DNA of 64,000 nucleotides from an uncultured Ignatzschineria sp. Its GTDB lineage: Bacteria > Pseudomonadota > Gammaproteobacteria > Cardiobacteriales > Wohlfahrtiimonadaceae. The DNA is taken from assembly GCA_945639195.1 (NCBI GenBank), contig CALZEE010000005.1:1-64000 (forward strand), in the 5' to 3' direction. Shown here piece after piece: positions 36,342 to 45,574 of this stretch (position 1 is the stretch's first letter; every line of letters starts with the position of its first letter). Below the pieces are notes generated by a model that worked only from the letters and a program-made list of their open reading frames with translations, searched no databases and was not told the DNA's origin. The position numbers and the translations under genes were made by a program.

Positions 36342-37835
36342 ATGAGTATTTCCGTATTAAAAAAATTAGGCATTCCAAGCGATACATTAACCGCTGGTAA
36401 CCATGAAATTCATAGCCCAATTGATGGCAGCGTGATTGCAAAGCTCAACTTCATCGGCGAAAAAGAGACCAATGAGATTGTTGATAAAGCGCATAAAGCA
36501 TTCCTAGAATGGCGCACAGTCCCGGCACCGATTCGTGGTGAGCTCGTGCGTGTTCTTGGCGAACTCCTACGTGAACATAAAGAAGATCTCGCGACCGTCA
36601 TTACGCTTGAAGCCGGTAAAATCCAATCTGAAGCACTCGGTGAAGTGCAAGAGATGATTGATATCTGTGACTTTGCTGTCGGTCTCTCACGTCAGCTTTA
36701 TGGTTTAACAATTGCCTCAGAGCGCCCTGGTCACCATATGCGTGAAACATGGCAACCGCTGGGCGTTGTGGGCGTGATTACGGCATTTAACTTCCCAATG
36801 GCAGTATGGTCATGGAATACAGCGCTTGCGCTTATCTGTGGAAACTCAGTCGTGTGGAAACCTTCTGAAAAAACACCATTAACAGCCCTTGCTTGCCAAG
36901 CTGTCTTTGAGAAAGCCTTAGCACGCTTTGGCACTGCGCCAGAGAATCTTTCACAACTCATCGTGGGTCAACGTGATGCCGGCAATGTGTTAGTAGAGAA
37001 CCCAAAAGTCGCGCTTGTTAGCGCAACAGGCAGTACTCGTATGGGTCGTGAAGTAGGTCCTAAAGTGGCTGCTCGCTTTGGTCGTACCATTCTTGAGTTA
37101 GGCGGAAACAACGCCATGATCCTTACAGACTCTGCAGATCTAGAGCTTGCTGTGCGTGCGATTCTCTTTAGTGCCGTTGGAACTGCAGGCCAAAGATGTA
37201 CAACGCTTCGCCGCTTGATCATTCACAAATCAGTCAAAGCACAAGTGCTTGAGCGCCTTAAAACCTCTTATCGTACGATTCCTGTTGGTTCACCACTTGA
37301 TACTAATAATCTTGTGGGACCGCTGATTGATAAAGATTCCTTCGATGCAATGCAGGCTTCTTTAGCCGCTGCCAAAGAAACAGGCGGTGTTGTTACCGGC
37401 GGAGAGCGTGTGCTTGCAGATGAGATGCCTGATGCATACTACGTGAGACCTGCGATTGTTGAAATGCCGGTTCAAAACCATGTGGTTGAGCACGAGACAT
37501 TCGCACCGATTCTCTACGTGATGGAATATGAAGAATTTGCAGATGCAATGGCGATGAACAATAACGTGCCACAAGGTCTCTCTTCATGCATCTTCACCAA
37601 TGATGTCCGCGAAGCAGAATTCTTCCAGAGCGCTGCCGGCAGTGATTGCGGTATTGCAAACGTCAACATCGGCACAAGTGGTGCGGAGATTGGCGGTGCG
37701 TTTGGCGGAGAGAAAGAGACAGGCGGTGGTCGTGAATCAGGTTCTGACTCTTGGAAAGGCTACATGCGCCGTCAGACAAATACGATTAACTACTCGCGTG
37801 AATTACCGCTCGCGCAAGGCGTGAAATTCGACTAG
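36342..37835 (+). CDS. amaB: AmaB, piperideine-6-carboxylate / aminoadipate semialdehyde dehydrogenase
   Basis: ALDH7-family aldehyde dehydrogenase of 497 residues. Catalytic cysteine lies in GTAGQRCTTLRR near residue 290 and the general-base glutamate in ILELGGNN. The C-terminal NIGTSGAEIGGAFGGEKETG cut short here is typical of ALDH7/AmaB, which oxidises the semialdehyde in equilibrium with piperideine-6-carboxylate to 2-aminoadipate using NAD(P)+. Neighbouring dpkA and amaA complete the pipecolate branch of D-lysine breakdown. ATG 36342 follows GAGGATT at proper spacing and fits the family start. A long-stem terminator follows, so amaB may be transcribed apart from dpkA. Confidence 0.92.
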   Translation: MSISVLKKLGIPSDTLTAGNHEIHSPIDGSVIAKLNFIGEKETNEIVDKAHKAFLEWRTVPAPIRGELVRVLGELLREHKEDLATVITLEAGKIQSEALGEVQEMIDICDFAVGLSRQLYGLTIASERPGHHMRETWQPLGVVGVITAFNFPMAVWSWNTALALICGNSVVWKPSEKTPLTALACQAVFEKALARFGTAPENLSQLIVGQRDAGNVLVENPKVALVSATGSTRMGREVGPKVAARFGRTILELGGNNAMILTDSADLELAVRAILFSAVGTAGQRCTTLRRLIIHKSVKAQVLERLKTSYRTIPVGSPLDTNNLVGPLIDKDSFDAMQASLAAAKETGGVVTGGERVLADEMPDAYYVRPAIVEMPVQNHVVEHETFAPILYVMEYEEFADAMAMNNNVPQGLSSCIFTNDVREAEFFQSAAGSDCGIANVNIGTSGAEIGGAFGGEKETGGGRESGSDSWKGYMRRQTNTINYSRELPLAQGVKFD

Positions 37836-37843
37836 ATTAAAGG

Positions 37844-37901
37844 AGAGAGATTGCCGGCGCGATAGATCAAACAGATCCATTTTGCCCCAATCTCTCTTTT
37901 G
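37844..37901 (+). terminator. long-loop terminator after amaB
   Basis: AGAGAGATTG (37844-37853) pairs with CAATCTCTCT (37888-37897), followed by TTTTG. The loop is 34 bases. Confidence 0.65.
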
Positions 37902-38105
37902 TCTCTGCGCGTTAAATTGCGTTCGTTATGATTCCAAATAATTTCAATGCCAATATTGATCCCAAAATGCCGGGGTTCTCAAAATGAACGCTCGCATTTA
38001 AGTTGCACAAAGCATTACCGTTTCAAAGAACAATAAAAGGCCCACCAAAGCCCTAAAACAGACACTAAAGAGATGGCAAAGACCATTTCACAGGAGGAAG
38101 GAGAT

Positions 38106-39113
38106 ATGAATATCTCTATCGATCAACTACAAAAGTTGGTGGAGGACATTCTCGACCATCACGGTTTTTCAACACCGCATCGAGATGCGATTACGCATAG
38201 TCTAATGACAGCACAAATCGCGAACTGCCAATCCCATGGCGTATGGCGCCTACTTGAGCTGATTAAAAACCTGAATAAAGGCATGCTCAACCCTACCGGC
38301 GTTCCGACAATCACCCAAGATAAAGGGGCGATTATTCGGATCGATTGCCAAATGACAGCGGCGCAATATGGTCATGAAGTGGGGATTCCCCTTTTGATCG
38401 AACGCGCCAAATCGCTCGGCATTGCGCTTCTTGCGATTAATCACTCTATTCATTTCTCTGCCCTTTGGGTAGAACTTGAAGCACTCACAAAGCAGAATCT
38501 TGTGGGTTTATGTATGACAACAAGCCATTCTTGGGTTGCCCCTTGTGGCGGTACTGCCCCCTTACTCGGGACAAATCCCTTTGCCTTTGCATGGCCAAGA
38601 AAGGATGCCGGACGTCCTTATATCTTTGACTTTGCAACAAGTGCAACAGCAAGAGGCGAAATTCAACTACACGCCAGAGAGAACAAACCATTGCCAGAAG
38701 GCTTGGCGATTGATGCTGCTGGCAAGCCGACCACAGATCCGCATGAAGCACTCAAAGGCGCCATGCTGACCTTTGGCGGCTATAAAGGTACTGCGATCTC
38801 CACCATGATTGAGCTGCTTGCCGGTCCGATGATTGATGACTTAACGAGCCAAGAGTCTCAACGCGCCGCAAAAGAGGGGGCTTCTCTGCCCTATGGTGGC
38901 GAGCTGATTATTGCCATCGACCCAAGCATCATTCTGGGCAAGAACATCAATAGCGCAGAAACCCGCGCTGAAAACTATCTCAATCAGTTTAGTGAGATGG
39001 GCGTGCGCTTACCTTCTGAGCGAAGGTTCAATGCAAGAGATGAGAATCTCGCCCGAGGAGAAATTACCCTCGACGAATCTCTCATTAATGATCTACGCGC
39101 GTTAATCGCTTAA
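38106..39113 (+). CDS. dpkA: DpkA-like piperideine-2-carboxylate reductase (Ldh2 family)
   Basis: Member of the malate/L-lactate dehydrogenase-2 family (335 residues), NAD(P)H-dependent oxidoreductases unrelated to Rossmann LDHs. Family stretches include SHGVWRLLELI, INHSIHFSALW (catalytic His region) and GGYKGTAISTMIELLAG. Placed between amaB and amaA, it is best read as DpkA, which reduces delta1-piperideine-2-carboxylate to L-pipecolate in D-lysine catabolism. AGGAGGAAGGAG stands just before ATG 38106, so the longer frame from 38073 is rejected. Other family members reduce other cyclic imines or keto acids, so the exact substrate rests on context. Confidence 0.82.
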   Translation: MNISIDQLQKLVEDILDHHGFSTPHRDAITHSLMTAQIANCQSHGVWRLLELIKNLNKGMLNPTGVPTITQDKGAIIRIDCQMTAAQYGHEVGIPLLIERAKSLGIALLAINHSIHFSALWVELEALTKQNLVGLCMTTSHSWVAPCGGTAPLLGTNPFAFAWPRKDAGRPYIFDFATSATARGEIQLHARENKPLPEGLAIDAAGKPTTDPHEALKGAMLTFGGYKGTAISTMIELLAGPMIDDLTSQESQRAAKEGASLPYGGELIIAIDPSIILGKNINSAETRAENYLNQFSEMGVRLPSERRFNARDENLARGEITLDESLINDLRALIA

Positions 39114-39213
39114 CTCTCGCGCGTTGCTGAAGGGTAGATCGGGCGGTCAATCAAAGCGAACTAACACGATCTAACCTGCACCCCACATTCCTTGCAAATG
39201 GTAGGAGCCACAC

Positions 39214-40542
39214 ATGACACAATCACAAAATACCCCTTTTAAATATGAAAACCTCTGGCATACGCTCGTTGCCGATAAAGTTCATTTTGACCCTATTTCA
39301 GCTGATGATACGGCAGATATCTGCATTGTTGGTGCAGGTTTTACCGGTCTTTCTGCCGCCATCCATTTAGCAGAAAAAGGAAAATCTGTCGTATTACTAG
39401 AAGCGCATCACATCGCCTATGGCGGGAGTGGCCGTAACGTCGGCTTAGTCAATGCCGGCACATGGAACAAGCCGGACTTCATGGTTGATATTCTTGGCAA
39501 AGAGATGGGCGAGAGCTTGATCTCTGCGCTTGGTGATGCACCCAAACTCGTCTTTTCGCTCATTGATAAATATGGCATTGATGCGCAAGAACAGAAAGTC
39601 GGCACGCTCCACATGGCGCATAGCGACAAAGGCATTGCCGAAATCGAAGATCGTTACGAGCAGCTGACAAGACGCGGCGTGAATGTTGAAGTTCTTCGCG
39701 GTGCAAGAATGGAAGAGTATTCCGGCAGTAAAAAAATTCCCGTTGCCCTACTCGACCACCGTGCGGGAACCGTGAATCCCTTTGCCTATGCGACAGGACT
39801 TGCCATAACTGCGGCAAAACTCGGGGTAAAAATCTATGAAAACAGCCCTGTAACAGATGTCGCTTGCCATAAACCCGGCGAGTGGAGCGTGAGTGCAAAA
39901 GGCGTTAATGGGCGCCATACGGTTAAAGCCGAAAAGGTGATTATTGCCACCAATGCTTATGCAGAGGGTGATCTTGAAACGTATCGCCAAGCGGTTTATA
40001 GCGGTTTCTACTATCAAGTTGCCTCCAAGCCATTCACAGATGATGCCGGCAAAACCGTACTCCCTTACAAACAAGGTTCGTGGGATACACGCCTTGTCCT
40101 TAGCAGTATTCGTCTCGATAAAGAGGGACGTTTAGTATTGGGCAGTATGGGAAAAGCGCAGAATAAACCGGCATGGTACTTAAAAGGTTGGGCAGATAGT
40201 ATTCAGCAGCACTACTTCCCGCAGCTCGGTAAAAAAATGGAATGGGAATACAGCTGGTGCGGCCGTATTGGCTTCACAGATAACCACACTCCAAAAATCT
40301 TTGAGCCTGCGGAAGGACTCATCGCCGCCATTGGTTATAACGGTCGCGGCATTACCACCGGCACACTCATCGGTAAACTCTTCGCAGAGCACCTTACCGA
40401 AGAAGAACCCACACCGATCCCGATCCCCTTCTTCTCTTCTGTCGATGAATCTAAATGTAATTATCGCCAGATGAAGTCGCTCTTTATTGAGAGCGGTTTT
40501 ACGCTCTATCACTTAGGGCAATGTTTAAAAGTGATCCGCTAG
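39214..40542 (+). CDS. amaA: AmaA-like L-pipecolate oxidase (FAD-dependent, DAO family)
   Basis: FAD-dependent oxidoreductase of the D-amino-acid oxidase/glycine oxidase family, 442 residues. The N-terminal FAD fold reads ICIVGAGFTGLSAAIHLAEKG near residue 37 (given as one 20-residue stretch less one), followed by GGSGRNVG; the C-terminal FAD contact is GYNGRGITTGTLIG. In pseudomonads AmaA oxidises L-pipecolate to piperideine-6-carboxylate, the substrate of AmaB. With dpkA 100 bases upstream it completes the branch. It probably associates with the membrane respiratory chain, as reported for AmaA. A strong terminator follows. Confidence 0.84.
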   Translation: MTQSQNTPFKYENLWHTLVADKVHFDPISADDTADICIVGAGFTGLSAAIHLAEKGKSVVLLEAHHIAYGGSGRNVGLVNAGTWNKPDFMVDILGKEMGESLISALGDAPKLVFSLIDKYGIDAQEQKVGTLHMAHSDKGIAEIEDRYEQLTRRGVNVEVLRGARMEEYSGSKKIPVALLDHRAGTVNPFAYATGLAITAAKLGVKIYENSPVTDVACHKPGEWSVSAKGVNGRHTVKAEKVIIATNAYAEGDLETYRQAVYSGFYYQVASKPFTDDAGKTVLPYKQGSWDTRLVLSSIRLDKEGRLVLGSMGKAQNKPAWYLKGWADSIQQHYFPQLGKKMEWEYSWCGRIGFTDNHTPKIFEPAEGLIAAIGYNGRGITTGTLIGKLFAEHLTEEEPTPIPIPFFSSVDESKCNYRQMKSLFIESGFTLYHLGQCLKVIR

Positions 40543-40558
40543 GTCACTCAATATCAAT

Positions 40559-40590
40559 CAAAGCGCTGACAACTCCTCAGCGCTTTTTTT
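40559..40590 (+). terminator. terminator after amaA
   Basis: AAAGCGCTGA and TCAGCGCTTT arms with a 7-base loop and a T run. Confidence 0.93.
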
Positions 40591-40602
40591 GTATCCCTTT
40601 TT

Positions 40603-40667
40603 CCGGCATTTTTCTGAACTCAACATATTATATATAGGGGTTATGACAATCCCCTCAAAAATGCCGG
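40603..40667. repeat. inverted pair of the CCGGCATTTTT motif with an internal hairpin
   Basis: CCGGCATTTTT (40603-40613) and AAAAATGCCGG (40657-40667) are perfect 11-bp inverted copies. The loop contains GGGG-N10-CCCC. This may act as a second terminator after amaA and is one of two places where the common TGCCGGCA word is arranged head to head. Confidence 0.7.
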
Positions 40668-40678
40668 CATACTTCACC

Positions 40679-41132
40679 CTGCTGGCACGCGATTGCCGGA
40701 GATGTGCAAGCATTCGACCCAGCTTTGAATCAGATCTTATTTATTCGTATCAAACGCACTTGCATGGCGTCGGATAGAATGGCTGCTGCGCTTCTATAAT
40801 CCAGCTCGCCGACTGTTAAAAGCGCTCGCTTTTATCTTGCTAAACATGATTACCAACTCATGAGGCCAACAGGCTTCATCTTGCTGGCACGCGATTGCCG
40901 GAGATGTGCAAGCATTCGACCCAGCTTTGAATCAGATCTTGTTTGTTCGTATCAAACATACTTGCACGGCGTCGGGTGGAATGGTTGATCTGCTTCTCAA
41001 ATCCGGCTCACCGACTTTTGTATTGCCGGCATTTATATTGCTAAACATGATTACCGACTCATGAAGCCGGAAAGGCTTCATCTTGCTGGCGCGAGATTGC
41101 CGGAGATATGCAAGCATTCGACCCAGCTTTGA
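40679..41132 (+). repeat. modular intergenic repeats (partial unit plus two units)
   Basis: A tail-only piece (40679-40738) is followed by two full units (about 40746-40936 and 40951-41132). Central hairpins are TAAAAGCG/CGCTTTTA (40817-40834) and ATGAAGCC/GGCTTCAT (41061-41081). The segment 40749-41108 is nearly identical to 41870-42229 on the other side of sodC. Confidence 0.9.
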
Positions 41133-41156
41133 GTTTTCTCAATAGTCATAAGATAA

Positions 41157-41190
41157 AAAGCGTACTACGAGTTTTCGTAATACGCTTTTG
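41157..41190. terminator. terminator after sodC
   Basis: AAAAGCGTA-N2-ACGA / TCGT-N2-TACGCTTTT hairpin, 28 bases past the minus-strand stop; A and T runs make it bidirectional. Confidence 0.88.
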
Positions 41191-41217
41191 AAAGTGATCT
41201 TTTAAATTAAAGGGGCG

Positions 41218-41721
41218 TTATAAAATACCGCATGCCATACGTGCACCACCACCGCCAAGGGCTGCTGGTGTGTCTGAATGGTTATCGCCACCAACATGAA
41301 TCATCAGTGCACGATCTTTCACTTCATCCATTGATTTAATCTTAGGGGCTAATACGGGCTGTGTTGCGCTACCATCGGCATTTACATAAAGTGCCGGCAA
41401 ATCTCCTAAGTGTCCGCTATCATCCCAAGGTGTACCATGCTTTCCCGTTTCCTTAGGGTCAAAATGCCCCCCTGCTTTCATCGCGGCACCTTTTTCTGTC
41501 ATTCCACAATCAGGATTTTCATGAACGTGAAAACCATGAATCCCTGGCGTTAATCCTTTTAAATTCGGCGTAAACACTAACCCATAAGCGCTCTCTGTGA
41601 TTTCTACAACCCCAAGAGATTGTCCAACGCCATCGGCCGTTACTTCATTAATCGTCACTTCCATTGTTGCAGCGCTTGCAAAAGAAGCCGTTAAAATAAG
41701 TCCTAACCATAGTTTTTTCAT
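41218..41721 (-). CDS. sodC: periplasmic Cu/Zn superoxide dismutase
   Basis: SodC of 167 residues with a Sec signal peptide ([17 protein letters not shown]). Copper and zinc ligands are visible in [11 protein letters not shown], the GGHFDP and SGHLGDLP loops, and [21 protein letters not shown] closes the fold with the usual disulfide cysteines. It removes superoxide in the periplasm. ATG 41721-41719 behind AAGGATGG is chosen because the longer frame (from 41790) would bury the signal peptide. The gene is bracketed by two nearly identical repeat blocks of about 360 bases in direct orientation, an unusual setting that could promote deletion or amplification. Confidence 0.95.
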   Translation of the reverse strand: MKKLWLGLILTASFASAATMEVTINEVTADGVGQSLGVVEITESAYGLVFTPNLKGLTPGIHGFHVHENPDCGMTEKGAAMKAGGHFDPKETGKHGTPWDDSGHLGDLPALYVNADGSATQPVLAPKIKSMDEVKDRALMIHVGGDNHSDTPAALGGGGARMACGIL

Positions 41722-41866
41722 GTTGCCATCCTTTATTGAATAGTATTTTTCAAAACAGTTCGCATCACAAAATGGTATTGCTTCCATCATGATGCATATT
41801 CACTATAACCTATTAAAGTCCTGAGCAGAGAATGATCAATCAGATCTCGTTGAATATGTCTCCACC

Positions 41867-42240
41867 TGCATCAAACGCACTTGCATGGCGTCGGATAGAA
41901 TGGCTGCTGCGCTTCTATAATCCAGCTCGCCGACTGTTAAAAGCGCTCGCTTTTATCTTGCTAAACATGATTACCAACTCATGAGGCCAACAGGCTTCAT
42001 CTTGCTGGCACGCGATTGCCGGAGATGTGCAAGCATTCGACCCAGCTTTGAATCAGATCTTGTTTGTTCGTATCAAATGCACTTGCATGGCGTCGGATGG
42101 AACGGTTGATCTGCTTCTCAAATCCGGCTCGCCGACTTTTGTATTGCCGGCATTTATATTGCTGAACATGATTGCCGACTCATGAAGCCGACCGGCTTCA
42201 TCTTACTGGTGCGAGATTGCCGGAAATGTGTTTCTCAATG
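41867..42240 (+). repeat. modular intergenic repeats upstream of sodC (two units)
   Basis: Two units (about 41867-42056 and 42071-42240, the second losing its tail after GATTGCCGGAAATGTG). Central hairpins TAAAAGCG/CGCTTTTA and ATGAAGCC/GGCTTCAT. The block matches 40749-41108 in the same order and orientation. The rest of the 41722-42395 gap holds only the sodC leader and a terminator. Confidence 0.9.
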
Positions 42241-42286
42241 CCAGCTCACCAACTTTTAAAATCCACCTTCATTTGGATAAAAAAAA

Positions 42287-42306
42287 GCCGGAGAATCGTC
42301 TCCGGC
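42287..42306 (-). terminator. terminator after the second ThDP enzyme gene
   Basis: GCCGGAGA-ATCG-TCTCCGGC, followed on the minus strand by eight T residues. Confidence 0.92.
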
Positions 42307-42395
42307 AAATGCCAACAACTTCTACAACAGGAAATCGGGTGCTACAAAATATCATCATTAAAAATAGGATTGTCGCAACAGCGATCAAGCAAACA

Positions 42396-44039
42396 TTAGC
42401 GTTGGCTGATCTCCGTAAGCGTTTTACTTGGGGTGATTGCTTCTGGGTCTAATAAACAGTGAATAATTGCCGGACGTTTTGAGGCGACCGCACGATGCCA
42501 TGCGTCATAAAACTCAGCGGTTGTTTCAACGTGGAAACCAATACCGCCAAAGGCTTTTGCATATTCCGCAAAATCAGGGTTACTCAACTTAGTACCGATC
42601 ACTCTTGTGGGATAATGCATCTCTTGGTGCATACGGATTGTGCCGTACATCGCGTTATCGACTAAGATCACGATGATCGGAATATCATATTGCACCGCTG
42701 TCGAGAACTCCTCGCCACTCATCATAAAGTCCCCATCTCCGGCAAAACAGACAACCGTTCTATCCGGATGCAGATGCTTTGCCGCAACCGCTGCCGGCAA
42801 TCCGTAGCCCATCGTGCCTGATGTTGGGGCTGCTTGTGTCCCAAATGCTCTAAAGTGATAGAAACGATGAACCCAAGTTGCAAAGTTTCCGGCGCCATTC
42901 GTAAGGATTGAATCAGCGGGTAATTCTTGGTTTAAAAATGCCATCACTTCGCCCATCTGCAACTTTCCTGGGAGCGTGATTTTTGTGGTATCTCGCCATT
43001 CAAGATAGGCAGCGCGATCTTCTTGAAGCACGCTAGGCCAATTATTTTTAAGTTTTAAGACAGAGAGCATCTTCGTAAATTCTTTCGGATCCGCATTAAT
43101 CGCAAGATCGGGCTGATATACACGATTAAGCTCATTAATATCTGCATGAATATGGATTAATGTCTGCTCCGGCACAGGGATATTGAGGAGTGAATAGCTC
43201 TGTGAAGGGTTCTCCGAGAAGCGCCCACCAAAGAGAATCACTAAATCAGAGGCTTGAATTCGATGACTTAAATGCGGATTAATCCCTAAACCCACATCAC
43301 CAATAAAGGCCTCGTGCTCTGTAGAAAACAGCATCTGCCGGCGAAGCTGCACCGCAACAGGAAGCGAATAACGCGCTGCAAAATCTTCGATTCGTTCAAC
43401 ACTTGCCGCATCCCACTGACTACCGCCAAGAATCATAATCGGATTCGTCGCGGTGCTCAGCAGATGCTCAAATTGCGCCATATCATTAATAGAGGGTGAA
43501 ATCGCAACAGGGGAAATCTTATTACTATCGCCCACCATTACCTGCGTTGTCAGCATGTCTTCCGGCAATGCAATCACCACAGGACCTGGGCGACCAGAAG
43601 TTGCGATATGAAACGCTCGTCCGATAATCTCAGGGATTCGCGCAGCATCATCAATCTCTGTCACCCACTTCACGTGATCGCTCAGGAGCGACCGGTAATT
43701 CACTTCTTGGAATGCCTCACGCTCACGCATTTTGGTATCGATCTGCCCGACAAAAACAATCATCGGCGTCGAATCTTGCATCGCAACATGAACACCGCTC
43801 ATCGCATTTACAAAACCCGGCGCACGGGTTACAAAACAGATCCCCGGCGTGCCGGTAAGTTTGCCATACGCTTCCGCCATCATCGACGCCCCGCCCTCAT
43901 GGCGACACGTAATAAGCTCGATATTAGCATCAAAGAGCGCATCTAATACTGCTAAGTAACTCTCTCCAGGAACGCAGAATCCTCGATCAACACCTTGAAT
44001 CACAAGTTGATCTACTAAAATCTCACCACCGGTTCGCAT
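42396..44039 (-). CDS. ThDP-dependent enzyme of the acetolactate synthase-like family, substrate unknown
   Basis: Thiamine-diphosphate enzyme of 547 residues. The N-terminal pyrimidine-binding domain has RGFCVPGESYLAVLDAL and the catalytic glutamate in CRHEGGASMMAEAYG near residue 50. The ThDP/Mg motif is GDGDFMMSGEEF...DNAMYG near residue 440. It belongs to a proteobacterial group often labelled acetolactate synthase-like, without a regulatory-subunit gene beside it, so valine synthesis is unlikely. It sits after the pipecolate genes and sodC, and a LysR gene lies upstream on the same strand. Decarboxylation of a 2-keto acid from amino-acid breakdown is an inference. ATG 44039 behind AAGGGA is preferred to 44057. 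Confidence 0.8.
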   Translation of the reverse strand: MRTGGEILVDQLVIQGVDRGFCVPGESYLAVLDALFDANIELITCRHEGGASMMAEAYGKLTGTPGICFVTRAPGFVNAMSGVHVAMQDSTPMIVFVGQIDTKMREREAFQEVNYRSLLSDHVKWVTEIDDAARIPEIIGRAFHIATSGRPGPVVIALPEDMLTTQVMVGDSNKISPVAISPSINDMAQFEHLLSTATNPIMILGGSQWDAASVERIEDFAARYSLPVAVQLRRQMLFSTEHEAFIGDVGLGINPHLSHRIQASDLVILFGGRFSENPSQSYSLLNIPVPEQTLIHIHADINELNRVYQPDLAINADPKEFTKMLSVLKLKNNWPSVLQEDRAAYLEWRDTTKITLPGKLQMGEVMAFLNQELPADSILTNGAGNFATWVHRFYHFRAFGTQAAPTSGTMGYGLPAAVAAKHLHPDRTVVCFAGDGDFMMSGEEFSTAVQYDIPIIVILVDNAMYGTIRMHQEMHYPTRVIGTKLSNPDFAEYAKAFGGIGFHVETTAEFYDAWHRAVASKRPAIIHCLLDPEAITPSKTLTEISQR

Positions 44040-44329
44040 TGCTTTCCCTTCTCTCATACGCTCTTCCTCGCTCTTGGAGTCTTTTGTTTTTTTTCATCTC
44101 TGTAGATGAGTGATTCTTCTACAGCGGATTAATCTTTGATAGATGCGTTGCCGATTGCAGTATCTGCCGGGATCTTATAAAGACGCACCTCTGAGTTTGA
44201 GTATGTCCCGACTCAAAAATAAAGAAAAACGAAATTTCGCCATGAGTTTATGACTTTTTTTCCCGCGAGAGCGATTCTCCTCCAAAAGTCCTCAAACAGA
44301 CGCATTTTACTAATCAACCAAGATCCAAA

Positions 44330-44647
44330 TCTCCGGCAATCACGCGCAGTAAGATAAAAGCCGCAGGCTTTTAAAAGTCGGCGAGCCGAACTAAAGAAGC
44401 GCATCGACCGTTATATCCGACGCCGTGCAAGTGCGTTTGATACGAACAAATAAAATCTGATTCAAAGCTGGGTCGAATGCTTGCACATCTCCGGCAATCG
44501 CGCGCCAGCAAGATGAAGCCTTTCGGCTTCATGAGTTGGTAACAATGCTCTGTAAGATAAAAGCCACAGGCTTTTAACAGTCGGCGAGCCGGATTAAAGA
44601 AGCACATCGACCGTTACATCCGACGACGTGCAAGTGCGTTTGATACG
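44330..44647 (-). repeat. modular intergenic repeats in reverse orientation (two units)
   Basis: Minus-strand units at about 44330-44447 (tail shortened) and 44455-44647. Central hairpins are TAAAAGCC/GGCTTTTA (44355-44373 and near 44545) and ATGAAGCC/GGCTTCAT (near 44513). They fill most of the gap 44040-44659 between the ThDP gene and its upstream LysR gene; the remaining 290 bases are the ThDP gene leader without visible features. Confidence 0.88.
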
Positions 44648-44659
44648 TGCAATCACCCG

Positions 44660-45574
44660 CTACGCTGCCGGTTTCTCATCCGTTTTACCGAGATAGTTTA
44701 AGATCCAATCGCGGACCATTTTGACTTTGGGTTCTGAGGAATGGCTTTTTAAGTACGTCATATAATAAGACCCCAAACCACTCAAACGATGACTTGATGC
44801 CGGTACTAAGGCGCCACAAGCGATGTCGGCTTCGACTAATACTTTAGGCACTAAGGCAATGCCACAACCCGTTTTTGCGGCGCTAATGCAGGATGACCAA
44901 CGCTCAAAGAGTAACGAGCGATAACCATCGGGGTAGATCTGATTAAAGCGCTCAAAGAACTGATCCCACGTATTCAAACGAGATCGACACTCAATAAGAC
45001 GCGTCGTGAAATAGATCTCGATCTCATCTTTTCCGGCATTTTTTGCCAATGTATCGGGGTGACAAACGGGAATCATCTCTTCATCAAAGAGCTCCACCGC
45101 TTCCATATCATGCCAACCACCAAAGCCATAGACAAAGGCGACATCGGCTTCTACTTCTGTAGGATCATATGGAATCACCTGCTCGTAAAAAGAGAGCTGA
45201 ATATCCCCATAATGGGCGGTGAATCCTTTTAAAGCCCGCACCAACCATGCAGAACAGAGCGAGGGATGCGAGGCAATACGGATCACTTCTTCAAAAGCAC
45301 CATAAGAGAGCATCTCTTTAGAGGTCTCTTCGATTCGTCTTAAAATCGCATTCACATGCGCAAGATAGGTACTGCCCGCCGGCGATAACTCAAGCTTTTG
45401 CCGATGACGAACAAAGAGCTGTACTTGTAAACTGCTCTCTAAGAGTGCGACTTGTTTGCTAATCGCACTCTGCGTCAGATTAAGCTCTTCTGCCGCAAGA
45501 GTGAAACTCAAATGTTTAGCGGATACTTGAAAACAGCGCATCGTATGCGTTGTCGGTAGATATAGACGACTCAT
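44660..45574 (-). CDS. LysR-type regulator, GcvA-like
   Basis: LysR regulator of 304 residues of the GcvA/TrpI-like branch. The helix-turn-helix (LSFTLAAEELNLTQSAISKQV split at residue 20) lies near residues 20-42, followed by an effector domain. ATG 45574-45572 follows AAAGGAGAAG; the longer frame to 45661 is rejected. It reads toward the ThDP enzyme gene, with repeat units between, and is the likely regulator of that gene or of nearby lysine catabolism. The effector is unknown. Confidence 0.85.
   Translation of the reverse strand: MSRLYLPTTHTMRCFQVSAKHLSFTLAAEELNLTQSAISKQVALLESSLQVQLFVRHRQKLELSPAGSTYLAHVNAILRRIEETSKEMLSYGAFEEVIRIASHPSLCSAWLVRALKGFTAHYGDIQLSFYEQVIPYDPTEVEADVAFVYGFGGWHDMEAVELFDEEMIPVCHPDTLAKNAGKDEIEIYFTTRLIECRSRLNTWDQFFERFNQIYPDGYRSLLFERWSSCISAAKTGCGIALVPKVLVEADIACGALVPASSHRLSGLGSYYMTYLKSHSSEPKVKMVRDWILNYLGKTDEKPAA

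Noticed and set aside
40679..42240. Composite transposon carrying sodC
   Set aside because: The flanking repeats are direct and hairpin-rich but encode no transposase and show no clear terminal inverted ends or target duplication.
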